In this document: one piece after another, positions 30,248 to 38,870 of the stretch
Position numbering within the stretch: the first letter of the stretch is position 1
How the letters are laid out: every line of letters starts with the position of its first letter
Origin: a bacterium
GTDB lineage: Bacteria > Chloroflexota > Dormibacteria > UBA8260 > Bog-877
Assembly (NCBI GenBank): GCA_021791455.1
Contig: JAJYWM010000006.1
Location: 1 to 64,000 of the forward strand
DNA: 64,000 nt
Direction: 5' to 3'
Notes under the pieces: generated by a model
The model's database searches: none
The model's input: the letters and a program-made list of their open reading frames with translations, nothing else
Told to the model about the DNA's origin: nothing
Made by a program: the position numbers and the translations under genes

Positions 30248-30970
30248 TCAGCCCGCGCTGAGAATCTGGATGCAGTGGTCGACGTCCTCGGAGTACAGAT
30301 TCGACGGTGGTGCCGCCGGCAGCGCCCCCCGGTTGCGGGGCAGGTAGAACCCGAAGGACGGCGACGGGTTCACGACCGCGACCGGAATCGAGGTCTTCAC
30401 CGGAGGGAAGACCGCTAGCAGCCACACCGAGGCGCCAGGATTGACGTCGGCGGAACAGACGGAAAGGCGGTTGCTGGCCAGCACCAGGATCGGCCGTATC
30501 GGCTGGTAATACGTCTGCTGCAGTGACGTGAGCTTTCCGGAAGGGTCGAGGTTGTTGGTCCCGCCGAACTTGGCCGCGGTCTCCAGGACCGTCTGGGTCA
30601 GGCCTACGCCACAGGTGGACGCCCCCGGGTTTTCGGCCAGTGCCACGACCTCCAGAAGCTCGCCGAAATGAGACAGGCTGGTGGCATCGCGTTCCTCTGA
30701 GGTCGGCAGCAGGGGCAGGACGTCCGCCAGCGGCACCAGGCGTGAGTAGTAGAAGTAGATCCTGGTCTGGTCGACGTAGAACCCTCCATCCGGGCTGCAG
30801 CTGTCCAGTCCCGAGTCCAGGGGCTTGGCCGAACCCTTGACGGGCAGGCCGGCGACCAGGTCCTTCACCGCCTGGGACGCCGAGGTCGGCGAGCTGCCGC
30901 ACGAGCTGACGAGAATTGTTGCGATCACGGCCAGAAGTAGAGCCGCGATGCTGTGGCGGCGTGCCGGCAA
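30248..30970 (-). CDS. Lipoprotein of unknown function
   Basis: 240 residues. Signal peptide with a hydrophobic core (IAALLLAVIATILVSSC) and lipobox VSSC. The mature part has several cysteines (C-x-P-D-G-G, STCGVG, VCSADV, HC near the end) that could form disulphides outside the membrane. No family recognised. It starts with TTG 17 bp after pyrE, so it may be the last gene of the gcv-pyrE run. Confidence 0.75.
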   Translation of the reverse strand: MPARRHSIAALLLAVIATILVSSCGSSPTSASQAVKDLVAGLPVKGSAKPLDSGLDSCSPDGGFYVDQTRIYFYYSRLVPLADVLPLLPTSEERDATSLSHFGELLEVVALAENPGASTCGVGLTQTVLETAAKFGGTNNLDPSGKLTSLQQTYYQPIRPILVLASNRLSVCSADVNPGASVWLLAVFPPVKTSIPVAVVNPSPSFGFYLPRNRGALPAAPPSNLYSEDVDHCIQILSAG

Positions 30971-30987
30971 GAACGGCCCCGCCCTGT

Positions 30988-31560
30988 TCAGCTGCTGCCG
31001 ACCGGCTCGGTCGCCAGCAGGTCGGAGCGGACGAAGATCGAACGTAAAGCGTAGCCCGCCTCCTCGATCCTGGCCCGCCCTCCTTCCTCGCGGTCCAGCA
31101 GGGTGTAGATGGCGACGATCTTGGCTCCCGTCGCCTCAACCCGCGCCGCGGTCCGCAGCAGAGACCCTCCGGTGGTCAGAGCGTCGTCGACCAGGGCCAC
31201 GCGGTCTCCCGGCCCTGGCGGCGGGCCGGCGAACGTGCCCCCGGCCCCGTGCTCTTTCACCTCCTTGCGCACGATGAAAGCGCCGACCCGGGGCGCTCCG
31301 TCGAGGGCGCTGCAGAGCGCTATCGCAGTCACCATGGGATCGGCACCGAGCGTCGGGCCTCCGACCCTGGAGACCGCGTCCTCCCTGGCCCAGGCGACCA
31401 TCTCCCGTCCGATCAGGAGGGATCCAACTGGATCCAGGGTCACCATCCGGCCATCAAAGTAGTAGTTGCTGCGCCGTCCGCTGGCGAGCAGGAAGTCGCC
31501 CTCCCTGAAGGCCAGCCCTCGCATCAGGTCTAGCAGCGTCCTCCTTTGCCCGGCGTCCAT
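30988..31560 (-). CDS. pyrE: Orotate phosphoribosyltransferase
   Basis: 190 residues. It converts orotate plus PRPP to OMP in pyrimidine synthesis. The PRPP motif reads VALVDDALTTGGS; SGRRSNYYFDGR near residue 27 and RKEVKEHGAGG (flexible-loop Lys/His) fit the family. It starts 2 bp after gcvPB, and no other pyr gene is nearby, so its placement at the end of the glycine-cleavage run is unusual. Confidence 0.93.
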   Translation of the reverse strand: MDAGQRRTLLDLMRGLAFREGDFLLASGRRSNYYFDGRMVTLDPVGSLLIGREMVAWAREDAVSRVGGPTLGADPMVTAIALCSALDGAPRVGAFIVRKEVKEHGAGGTFAGPPPGPGDRVALVDDALTTGGSLLRTAARVEATGAKIVAIYTLLDREEGGRARIEEAGYALRSIFVRSDLLATEPVGSS

Positions 31561-31562
31561 TC

Positions 31563-33047
31563 TCAGGGCGCCTCGGCTGCTCGCCAGCGCAGGATGGGAT
31601 TCCTCGCTGCCGTCACCTCGTCGACGCGGCCGACCGGAGCATTGTGAGGGGCTGTGCGCAGCGATTCGGGGTCCGCTCTTCCCTCGTCGAGGATGGAGAT
31701 CACAATCCGCGCCAGCTCGTCGAGAGAGCCCTTCGACTCGGTCTCTGTGGGCTCGAACATCATGGCTTCAGGAACCGTGATCGGGAAATAGACGGTGGGA
31801 GGATAGATGCCGTAGTCGATCATCCGCTTGGCTATATCCAGAGCCCTCAGGTCTGGTTGCGCGGATCGTCTGGGAGTCGCCACGAACTCGTGGAAGCTGT
31901 CGCTGTCTACCGCGACTGGGAGCCGGCCCTCAAGCAGGTGGCGCAGGTATCTTGCGTTCAGGACGGCGTCTGTGGCGACCTGACCGATGCCATCGCCGTA
32001 GGCCCTTATGTAGGCGTAGGCCCTCGCCAGCATCCCGAAATTCCCGTAGAAGGCCCGCACCCGGCCGATGCTCTCGGGCCGGTCAAAGTCGAGGTGGAAC
32101 GAGTCGCCGTGGCGCACCACCCTCGGCACCGGCAGATAGCCGGCCAGAGCAGGGCTGACGCCGACCGGTCCGGCTCCCGGGCCACCGCCCCCGTGGGGCG
32201 TCGAGAAGGTCTTGTGCAAGTTGAGATGGACCACGTCGAACCCCATGTCTCCCGGACGTGCCAGCCCGACCAGGGCATTCAGGTTGGCGCCGTCGTAATA
32301 GACCAGCGCACCAGCCTCGTGGGCAAGGCGGGCCATCTCCTCGATGTTGCGCTCGAAGATTCCCAGGGTGTTGGGATTGGTCAGCATCACCGCGGCGACC
32401 TCCGGGCCGAGCTTGGAGCGCAGGTCGTCCAGGTCGACGGTCCCATCCCCGGCGCTCTTGACCGTGATCACAGAAAACCCGCACTGCACAGCGCTGGCCG
32501 GATTGGTCCCGTGCGCGGTGTCGGGAATGATCACGGCCCGGCGGGCGTGGTCCTCCCGGCTGCGATGAAACGCCTGGATCATCCGCAGCCCGGTCCATTC
32601 GCCGTGGGCCCCGGCCGCTGGCTGCAGCGACACCTCCCCCATCCCGGTGATCTGGCAGAGGTATCGCTCCAGGTTCCACATCAGCTCAAGCGCCCCCTGG
32701 ATGGACGACTCCGGCTGCCATGGGTGAATGTCGCTGAGGCCTTCGAACGAAGCCACCTGCTCATTGACGGCCGGGTTGTACTTCATCGTGCAGGAGCCCA
32801 GCGGGTAGGCGCCCTGCTGCAGGTTGTGATTGCGCCGCGCCAGCCGCCCGAAGTGGCGCGCCAGATGAGGCTCGCTGAGGGCGGGGATCAGCGCTCTGCG
32901 GCTTCGGGCCAGCGAGGCTGGCAGCCCCTCGGCCAACCCCGGCCCCTGGACGCCAGCCTCCGGAAGCTGGGGCCCGGTCCCCGGCTCCGTGGCCACCTCG
33001 AATATGAGTGGCTCCTCTCCGGCCCAGGCGGACGCGGCGGCGCTCAC
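31563..33047 (-). CDS. gcvPB: Glycine dehydrogenase (decarboxylating) subunit 2
   Basis: About 494 residues. Second half of the split P-protein of the glycine cleavage system; it carries the PLP-binding Lys in HLNLHKTFSTPHGGGGPG. LGSCTMKYNP and PAAGAHGEWTG are also typical. GTG 33047 overlaps the gcvPA stop by 4 bp, which fixes the start; the frame upstream of it is the shadow of gcvPA. With GcvPA it decarboxylates glycine and passes the aminomethyl group to GcvH. Confidence 0.96.
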   Translation of the reverse strand: MSAAASAWAGEEPLIFEVATEPGTGPQLPEAGVQGPGLAEGLPASLARSRRALIPALSEPHLARHFGRLARRNHNLQQGAYPLGSCTMKYNPAVNEQVASFEGLSDIHPWQPESSIQGALELMWNLERYLCQITGMGEVSLQPAAGAHGEWTGLRMIQAFHRSREDHARRAVIIPDTAHGTNPASAVQCGFSVITVKSAGDGTVDLDDLRSKLGPEVAAVMLTNPNTLGIFERNIEEMARLAHEAGALVYYDGANLNALVGLARPGDMGFDVVHLNLHKTFSTPHGGGGPGAGPVGVSPALAGYLPVPRVVRHGDSFHLDFDRPESIGRVRAFYGNFGMLARAYAYIRAYGDGIGQVATDAVLNARYLRHLLEGRLPVAVDSDSFHEFVATPRRSAQPDLRALDIAKRMIDYGIYPPTVYFPITVPEAMMFEPTETESKGSLDELARIVISILDEGRADPESLRTAPHNAPVGRVDEVTAARNPILRWRAAEAP

Positions 33048-34417
33048 AGTGCCGCTCCAGCCTCGACGAAGGTCGGGGCCATCTCCAGGACGGCCTGCTC
33101 GTAGCGGTCCAGGGCGGCCGGGGGAGTCGTCTCCGTCACAGACACCAGCATCTGGCTCCTTCGGGCGTGGTCGAACCTTCCCAGGGGGAGTCCCGCCAGA
33201 ATGCCCCGTTCGGCGAGCTTGGCAGCCCACTTCTCCGCGTCGCCTGGACACTCCAGGACGAATTCCCACAGGAAGTCTCCCCTCGGGTGCGCCACTCCGA
33301 ATCCAGGAGCGGCCCCCAGCCTACGTGCCAGATCGTGAGCGCGCCGGTACGAGATGTCAACCACACGGCGCATCCCCGCTTCCCCCATCTTGGCCATGTA
33401 GGCGGTGGCGGCAAGCGCCATGAGGGCGTGGTTGGTGCAGATGTTCGACGTTGCCCGCTCGCGCCGGATGTGCTGCTCGCGGGTCTGCAGCGTGAGGCAG
33501 TAGGCCCGACCACCCCGGGCGTCCTTGGTCATCCCCACGAGCCTGCCGGGCATCCGCCGCAGGAGGTCCTGCCGGCACGCCAGCAGCCCCACCGTGGGAC
33601 CACCCAGCTGGGCCGGGATTCCCAGCTGCTGTCCCTCCCCCGCCGCGATGTCAGCCCCCTGGGCGCCCGGAGGCTCGAGCACGACGGAGGCCAGGGGGTC
33701 GGCCATGACAAGGGCCAGCGATCCCGCCCCGTGAGCAAGCTCTACCAGGTCGGCGACCGGCTCTATCAAGCCGAAGAAGTTTGGTTGCCCGACGATCAGG
33801 ACGGCCGTATCCCGAGCCGCCAGCAGCCGCTCCGCGGCCCGGGCGTCGGTGACCCCATCCCGGGTTGGGATGAGTTCCAACTCCCCGCCCCGACCGGACG
33901 AGTAGGTCTTGAGGACCTCCAGGGTCTCTGGGTGGAGCGCCGACGAGGCGAGGATCCTTGAGCGCCCCGTGTGAGCCACCGCCAGCAGGGCACCCTCGGC
34001 CACCGCCGTGGCCCCGTCGTACATGGAGGCGTTGGCCACGTCAAGGTCGTAGAGCTCCGCGACCATGGACTGGAACTCAAAGATCGTCTGGAGGTACCCC
34101 TGGCTGGCCTCCGCCTGATAGGGGGTGTACGAGGTGTAGAACTCCGGCCGGCCGATGGTGGCCCGCACGATGGCGGGTACGAACCGGGAGTAGATGCCCC
34201 CACCCAAGAAACAGTCCCAGCGGGAGAGCGGGCGGTTGGCATCCGCCAGACGGCGCATCTCCGCCGTCAGCTCAAGTTCGCTGAGAGGTGGCGGCAGCTC
34301 CAGCCTGGGGTTCTGCAGGTGAGCCGGGATCTCCGCGAACAGGTCGGCGGGGCTGGAGACACCAAGTGCGGCCAGCATCTCCTGGCGGTCGCGGGCGGAG
34401 TTGGGCAGGTATGCCAT
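33044..34417 (-). CDS. gcvPA: Glycine dehydrogenase (decarboxylating) subunit 1
   Basis: 457 residues, the normal size of the first half of the split P-protein. It starts MAYLPNSARDRQEMLAALG, then FLGGGIYSRFVPA, YTPYQAEASQGYLQ and MYDGATAVAEGALLA, all typical. It works with GcvPB as a heterotetramer. It overlaps gcvPB by 4 bp. A 193-bp gap separates it from gcvH upstream, the only sizeable gap in this run. Confidence 0.96.
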   Translation of the reverse strand: MAYLPNSARDRQEMLAALGVSSPADLFAEIPAHLQNPRLELPPPLSELELTAEMRRLADANRPLSRWDCFLGGGIYSRFVPAIVRATIGRPEFYTSYTPYQAEASQGYLQTIFEFQSMVAELYDLDVANASMYDGATAVAEGALLAVAHTGRSRILASSALHPETLEVLKTYSSGRGGELELIPTRDGVTDARAAERLLAARDTAVLIVGQPNFFGLIEPVADLVELAHGAGSLALVMADPLASVVLEPPGAQGADIAAGEGQQLGIPAQLGGPTVGLLACRQDLLRRMPGRLVGMTKDARGGRAYCLTLQTREQHIRRERATSNICTNHALMALAATAYMAKMGEAGMRRVVDISYRRAHDLARRLGAAPGFGVAHPRGDFLWEFVLECPGDAEKWAAKLAERGILAGLPLGRFDHARRSQMLVSVTETTPPAALDRYEQAVLEMAPTFVEAGAAL

Positions 34418-34610
34418 CGGCAGGGGTCCTAAATTGGGCGCGGTGGGCTCAGCCTGAGTTCAACCTAGAGTTTAGCTGCAGACCGATCCCGTCCCGAGGG
34501 GCCAACTCGGGGCCGCGTGGCGGCCGCCAGCCGGTGTGATCGGGTGCAGGCCGACCCGCGCTTGGCCCGTTCGGCGCCGCTGGTGCCTGGTTCGAGGAGG
34601 CCGTTGACGG

Positions 34611-35000
34611 TCAGTGCTGGTCGGCGTCCGCGTAGGCCTGATAGGCGGCGTCGTCCATCAGCGTGTCCGGAAGCTCCCCGTCGAGCCTCACCTTGACCAA
34701 CCAACCCCTCTCGTAGGGGTCCTGGTTGACCAGCTCGGGGGCGTCGTTCACCGCCGCATTGACCTCCAACACTTCCCCGGCTGCGGGGGCGTAGAGATCG
34801 CTGGCGGCCTTCACCGACTCGACCGCGCCGAGGCGAGCCCCCGGCTCCAACCGCGCGCCCACCTGCGGCAGCTCCAAGAAGATCACATCACCCAGCTGCC
34901 CCTGAGCGTGATCGGAGATTCCGATGAAAGCCTCGCCGCCGTCGGCGGGACGCACCCACTCATGGGTCTTGGTGAATTTGAAACCGCTTAGGTCTGGCAA
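34611..35000 (-). CDS. gcvH: Glycine cleavage system H protein
   Basis: 129 residues. The lipoyl carrier that shuttles the aminomethyl group between P and T proteins. The lipoylated Lys lies in GAVESVKAASDLYAP. FTKTHEWVR, GISDHAQGQLGDVIFLELP and VNQDPYERGWLVKV are canonical. The TTG start at 35000 follows AGGGAGGAGG. Confidence 0.97.
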   Translation of the reverse strand: MPDLSGFKFTKTHEWVRPADGGEAFIGISDHAQGQLGDVIFLELPQVGARLEPGARLGAVESVKAASDLYAPAAGEVLEVNAAVNDAPELVNQDPYERGWLVKVRLDGELPDTLMDDAAYQAYADADQH

Positions 35001-35027
35001 CTTGGTCCTCCTCCCTGTGGGAGACTG

Positions 35028-36131
35028 CTACTGTCCGGGCCGATGGTAGAAAGGTAACGGGACGACCGTCGCCTCCGCCCACAGTTCCGGCTCCTGCCGC
35101 AGGCGCACTTTGAGCATGGTGCCTGGGGCGGCCATCTCCCGCCTCACGTATCCCATGGCGATGGCGGTGCCGACGGAAAATCCGAAGGAGCCACTGGTCA
35201 CCACCCCAACCTCCCCGGAGTCGGCGAATATCGCCTGGTGGGGGCGGGCGATCTGGCGCGGCCCCAGTTGGATTCCCACAAACGCCCGGGTTGGTGCCTC
35301 CGAGATACGTCGCAGTGCGGTGCTGCCCAGGAAGGCTCCCTTGGCCAGTTTGACCACCCACCCCAGTCCGGCCGTGATCGGGTCAGTTCCCTCGTCGATG
35401 TCCTGGCCGTAAAGGCGCAGCCCAGCCTCCAGCCGCAGAGTGTCGCGGGCGCCGAGACCGGCCGGCATGAGGCCGTACTCCTGACCGCGCTCATAGAGCG
35501 CTGTCCAGATCGTCTCGGCCGCCTCGGAGGGTCCATACAGCTCGAATCCGTCCTCTCCCGTGTAGCCGGTCCTGGATAGGCGCAGCCTGACACCGGCGAC
35601 CGTGCCCGGGCGGTGGTGGTAGTAGCGGATTTCCTGCGGGCTGCCCTCGGACACCAGAGGCTCCAGGATCTCCAGAGCCCGTGGCCCCTGCAGCGCAATC
35701 AGAAAGGTCTCCGCCGAGCGGTCCAGGAGCTCCACCCCCGCGGGGGGCAGATGCTGCCTCATCCACGCGAGGTCGGCGTCGTGGCGGGCGGCGTTGATCA
35801 CACACATGAACTCTTCACGGTCGCGATAGACCAGGAGGTCGTCAACGATCCCGCCATCCTCCCGACACATGACCCCATACAGGGCACGCCCCTCGGCCAG
35901 CTTGGAGACATCGTTGCTCACCAGGTTCTGGAGATAGTCGAGGGCCCCGCTGCCGCGCACCATCACCTCTCCCATGTGGGAAACGTCGAACAGGCCCGCC
36001 CGCCGGCGCACGGCTTCGTGCTCCTCCCGGATGCTGCGGTACTGCATCGGCATGATGTAGCCACCGAAGGGCGTCATGCGCGCGCCGAGCTGGCGATGAA
36101 TCGCCCCCAAGGGGACTTCTATGTCAGTCAA
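35028..36131 (-). CDS. gcvT: Aminomethyltransferase (glycine cleavage T protein)
   Basis: 367 residues. It transfers the methylene unit from the H protein to tetrahydrofolate. Typical segments: FGGYIMPMQY, RRAGLFDVSHMGEV (folate-site region), GALDYLQNLVSNDVSKL, SRTGYTGEDGFELY, and LGARDTLRLEAGLRLYG. It overlaps the upstream sigma-like gene by 4 bp and lies 27 bp before gcvH. Confidence 0.97.
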   Translation of the reverse strand: MTDIEVPLGAIHRQLGARMTPFGGYIMPMQYRSIREEHEAVRRRAGLFDVSHMGEVMVRGSGALDYLQNLVSNDVSKLAEGRALYGVMCREDGGIVDDLLVYRDREEFMCVINAARHDADLAWMRQHLPPAGVELLDRSAETFLIALQGPRALEILEPLVSEGSPQEIRYYHHRPGTVAGVRLRLSRTGYTGEDGFELYGPSEAAETIWTALYERGQEYGLMPAGLGARDTLRLEAGLRLYGQDIDEGTDPITAGLGWVVKLAKGAFLGSTALRRISEAPTRAFVGIQLGPRQIARPHQAIFADSGEVGVVTSGSFGFSVGTAIAMGYVRREMAAPGTMLKVRLRQEPELWAEATVVPLPFYHRPGQ

Positions 36132-36724
36132 TCTTCCTCCATCTCCTCGAGCGTCTCCAGCAGTTCGCGATCATGTTGGGCGGCGGCTTCCGAGGCGGCC
36201 TGACGCAGCTGCCTCACCCGCTCCTCGGGCCACCCCAGGTGGTCCGCCAGTTGACGGTCGCTCGGGGGGGCTCCAAGCTCTCTGCGCATCTCAACGTCCG
36301 CCGCGAACACCACCTCTGCGTCCCGCGCCCACCGCTCATCCTGCTCTCTGGCGCGCTCCTCCTCCGCCAGGGTGGCGCGGATCGCGGCGGCCACGACCTC
36401 GCGTGCCTGGCGCTGAAATTCCGCCGGGGTGAGCGGGGTCTCCCCGGAGAGCCCGTGCACCAGTTTCAGCAAGGCTGTGGTGCCCTCCTGAAAGAGATCA
36501 CCGACCGGGGTTCCCGGCCGGTCCACACTGGTCGCCTGCTCGAGCGCTATCCACAGGTGGTGCTGCACCAACTGCCGCCTCGGGTCCTGGTCGAGGTTCT
36601 CGTAACCGACCGTGGCCAGCAGCCCGGCAATCGCCTGCTCGCCCAGGGGTGGGAACTCCGCGACCATTTCCCTCAGGGTCCGGGTCTCGTCTGACGGCGC
36701 CGAAGCGGGCTTGGGAGTGGGCAC
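36128..36724 (-). CDS. Degenerate sigma-70-like protein lacking region 4
   Basis: 198 residues from GTG 36724. Residues ~50-92 resemble sigma regions 2.1-2.2 (QLVQHHLWIALEQA, then VGDLFQEGTTALLKLVHGL). Residues ~141-178 resemble region 3 (AADVEMRRELGAPPSDRQLA, then LGWPEERVRQLRQA). The aromatic promoter-melting part of region 2.3-2.4 is not recognisable and region 4 is absent; the end is an acidic tail. It may bind RNA polymerase without recognising promoters, or have lost sigma function. It overlaps gcvT by 4 bp and so leads the glycine-cleavage run. A TATACT box lies 7 bases before the start, with no ribosome-binding site. Confidence 0.65.
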   Translation of the reverse strand: MPTPKPASAPSDETRTLREMVAEFPPLGEQAIAGLLATVGYENLDQDPRRQLVQHHLWIALEQATSVDRPGTPVGDLFQEGTTALLKLVHGLSGETPLTPAEFQRQAREVVAAAIRATLAEEERAREQDERWARDAEVVFAADVEMRRELGAPPSDRQLADHLGWPEERVRQLRQAASEAAAQHDRELLETLEEMEED

Positions 36725-36731
36725 GGACCCG

Positions 36732-36737
36732 AGTATA
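36732..36737 (-). promoter_or_regulatory. -10 element, leaderless promoter of the gcv run
   Basis: TATACT on the minus strand, 7 bases before GTG 36724. No glycine riboswitch can fit in front of this gene, because the transcript would start at the start codon. Confidence 0.6.
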
Positions 36738-36784
36738 GGCTCGGTTCGGCGAACGGGAGGGATCTCGCGGCGGATCGGTATTCG

Positions 36785-36790
36785 TACACT
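36785..36790 (+). promoter_or_regulatory. -10 element, leaderless promoter of zwf
   Basis: TACACT, 6 bases before GTG 36797 with no ribosome-binding site. It faces away from the gcv-run promoter; the two boxes are 47 bp apart. Confidence 0.6.
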
Positions 36791-36796
36791 CAGACG

Positions 36797-38239
36797 GTGC
36801 CACCCCGCGCCATGCGAGTACCCCCCGACCAAGACCTGGTGGTCTTCGGAGCGACCGGGGACCTGGCCCGCCGCAAGCTGCTGCCCGCACTCTATGAGCT
36901 GAGTCGCCAGGGGCTCCTCCCACGCCGCGGGGAGGTGGTGGGAACTGCGACCCGGGACCTCGACGATGACGGCTTCAGGGCCTTCGCCCACGACGCGATC
37001 GAGGAATTTGCCAGAACCGGGCTCGACGAGCCGAGCTTCGCGGCCTTCGCCAAGCGGCTGCGCTACGTGCCCGCCATCTCCGACCCAGGGCCCAAGCTGG
37101 CCAAGGTGCTCAAGCTCCCGCACCGGATCGTGTACCTGGCCGTCCCCCCCTCGTCCTTCGCCCCGATCCTGCAGGAGTTGAAGGATGCCGGGCTCTCCAG
37201 GGGTGCCTCCCTCATCATCGAGAAGCCGTTCGGGCATGACCTGGAGTCCGCCAGAAAGCTGAACCAGGCGCTGCATCGCATCGTGCCCGAGGAGAGGATC
37301 TACCGCATCGACCACTACCTGGGCAAGGAGACCGTCCAGAATCTCCTGGTTTTCAGGTTCGGCAACACCCTTGTGGAGCGCATCTGGAACCGCGATGTGG
37401 TATCCCACGTCCAACTGACTGTTGCTGAAGACATTGGAGTTGAGAATCGGGGACATCTGTATGAGGAGACCGGAGCGCTCAAGGACATAATGCAGAACCA
37501 CCTCTTCCAGCTCCTCGCCCTCACGTGTATGTCACCTCCCAGTTCCTTCGATCCTGAAGCATTGAGAGATGAGAAGGTCAAGGTCCTTCAATCGATTCGG
37601 CCGGTGGCCCCAGCGGAGGTGGTCCGGGGTCAATACACCAGGGGCTCGGTCAACGGCAAGCTGATGCCGGGGTACCGGGAGCTTGACGGAGTGTCCCCGG
37701 ATTCGAACACGGAGACGTATATAGCACTCCGACTCGCGGTCGACTCCTGGGCGTGGGCCGGGGTCCCCTTCTATCTGCGCTGCGGCAAGGCGCTGGTCAC
37801 CAGGCGCACGGAGATCATGCTCTTCTGCCGGGACGTGCCCCTGCATCTCTTCGAGGGTACGGGAATAGAGGCTCTGCAGCCCAACCGGGTGACGATCAGG
37901 ATCCAGCCCGATGAGGGAATCTCATTCTCTTTCGTGGCCAAGGAGCCGGGGCCTGTGGTCCGGGAGCAGGGGGTGAGGATGGACTTCTCCTACGGGAAGT
38001 CATTCAAGACCGAGCCGGCGGAGGCCTACGAGCGGTTGCTGCACGACGCCCTGCTGGGAGACCACACCCTCTTCATACGGCAGGACGAGACTGAGTGCGC
38101 CTGGGCCGCCCTCCAACCCGTGCTGGACAACATGCCCCCGATCCGGCTTTACCCGGCTGGAAGCGAGGGCCCCGCCGAGGCCCAGAACCTGATGGAGTCG
38201 GGGGCCTGGCACAGCCTGGCCCACCACGTCCAGGATTAA
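36797..38239 (+). CDS. zwf: Glucose-6-phosphate 1-dehydrogenase
   Basis: 480 residues. First enzyme of the oxidative pentose phosphate pathway, making NADPH. VVFGATGDLARRKLLPALYEL is the nucleotide-binding motif (GxxGDLA), IIEKPFGHDL follows, and the active-site RIDHYLGKE is intact. GTG 36797 is chosen for its position 6 bases after a TACACT box; an ATG five codons later is an alternative. Pentose-pathway partners (opcA, gnd, tal) are not in the window. Its stop overlaps the convergent SH3-like gene by 4 bp. Confidence 0.97.
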   Translation: MPPRAMRVPPDQDLVVFGATGDLARRKLLPALYELSRQGLLPRRGEVVGTATRDLDDDGFRAFAHDAIEEFARTGLDEPSFAAFAKRLRYVPAISDPGPKLAKVLKLPHRIVYLAVPPSSFAPILQELKDAGLSRGASLIIEKPFGHDLESARKLNQALHRIVPEERIYRIDHYLGKETVQNLLVFRFGNTLVERIWNRDVVSHVQLTVAEDIGVENRGHLYEETGALKDIMQNHLFQLLALTCMSPPSSFDPEALRDEKVKVLQSIRPVAPAEVVRGQYTRGSVNGKLMPGYRELDGVSPDSNTETYIALRLAVDSWAWAGVPFYLRCGKALVTRRTEIMLFCRDVPLHLFEGTGIEALQPNRVTIRIQPDEGISFSFVAKEPGPVVREQGVRMDFSYGKSFKTEPAEAYERLLHDALLGDHTLFIRQDETECAWAALQPVLDNMPPIRLYPAGSEGPAEAQNLMESGAWHSLAHHVQD

Positions 38240-38835
38240 GCGCTGGCGCGCGCCGGGGCCTGGTCGGGGACCAGCTGGTCGGCTTCGATCCATCCGACCT
38301 CTGTCTCAGGCTCCTCGCCGGCCCTGACCTGCACCCACCTGCCCTGCTGCCGCAGCGCCCGCAGGGGAGAGGCCGGACGCACAGACCTGCCGCGCTCGGC
38401 TTTGTGGTCAGGCTCCTTGAAGATCGGATATCCGGTCCCGGCCCAGCTCTGCACTATCGTGCAGGGGCCCGGGGGGATGCTGCGGAAGTGATACACGGTG
38501 TGCCCATCCCGCTCGCCACGGCCGAGGATCCTCAGGAGATTCGTCGCTCGCATGGTGGCGCTGCGCTCGCCGTCGGCGGTGATGGTCACCCTGGTGCCGC
38601 TGCTGGTGGACTCGCATTCGATGCGGATGCGGTTCTTCGGGTAACGCACCTTGGACCACTGGCCGAAGAGCCCATTGGCAAGGTCCTGGACCACTTCCGC
38701 GGTGTGGTCATCGACAACCCTGAAGCTGAATGGCGGCAGGCCAGCCACCTGCTCGGCCACCGCGAACACCTCGCGGGGCGGCGCGAACACCACCGCTTCC
38801 CAGCGGTCGTGGCGCTTGGGGCCGAGATAGAGCAT
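38236..38835 (-). CDS. Hypothetical protein with C-terminal SH3-like domain
   Basis: About 199 residues. Residues ~1-130 form a beta-rich domain of unclear family, possibly SRPBCC-like (VVFAPPREVFAVAEQVAG, RIECESTSSGTRVTITADG). Residues ~140-187 look like a bacterial SH3 motif (VRPASPLRALRQQGRWVQV, VGWIEADQLV). No signal peptide was seen. ATG 38835 lies 7 bases after a TACAAT box with no ribosome-binding site, so it is probably leaderless. It starts 35 bp after the FemAB stop but with its own promoter. Confidence 0.7.
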   Translation of the reverse strand: MLYLGPKRHDRWEAVVFAPPREVFAVAEQVAGLPPFSFRVVDDHTAEVVQDLANGLFGQWSKVRYPKNRIRIECESTSSGTRVTITADGERSATMRATNLLRILGRGERDGHTVYHFRSIPPGPCTIVQSWAGTGYPIFKEPDHKAERGRSVRPASPLRALRQQGRWVQVRAGEEPETEVGWIEADQLVPDQAPARASA

Positions 38836-38842
38836 GCCCCAG

Positions 38843-38848
38843 ATTGTA
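38843..38848 (-). promoter_or_regulatory. -10 element of a leaderless promoter
   Basis: TACAAT on the minus strand, 7 bases before ATG 38835, in the short gap after the FemAB gene. Confidence 0.55.
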
Positions 38849-38870
38849 ATTGGGCGACCAGTTGGTGTGA

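Noticed and set aside
31644..33104. 486-codon plus-strand frame opposite gcvPB
   Set aside because: Antisense shadow of a canonical gene.
36725..36796. Glycine riboswitch ahead of the gcv run
   Set aside because: Only 72 bp to the divergent zwf start, and the -10 box lies 7 bases from the first start codon, leaving no leader.
36725..37501. N-terminal extension of the sigma-like frame over zwf
   Set aside because: It overlaps zwf in antisense and the leaderless start at 36724 explains the gene.
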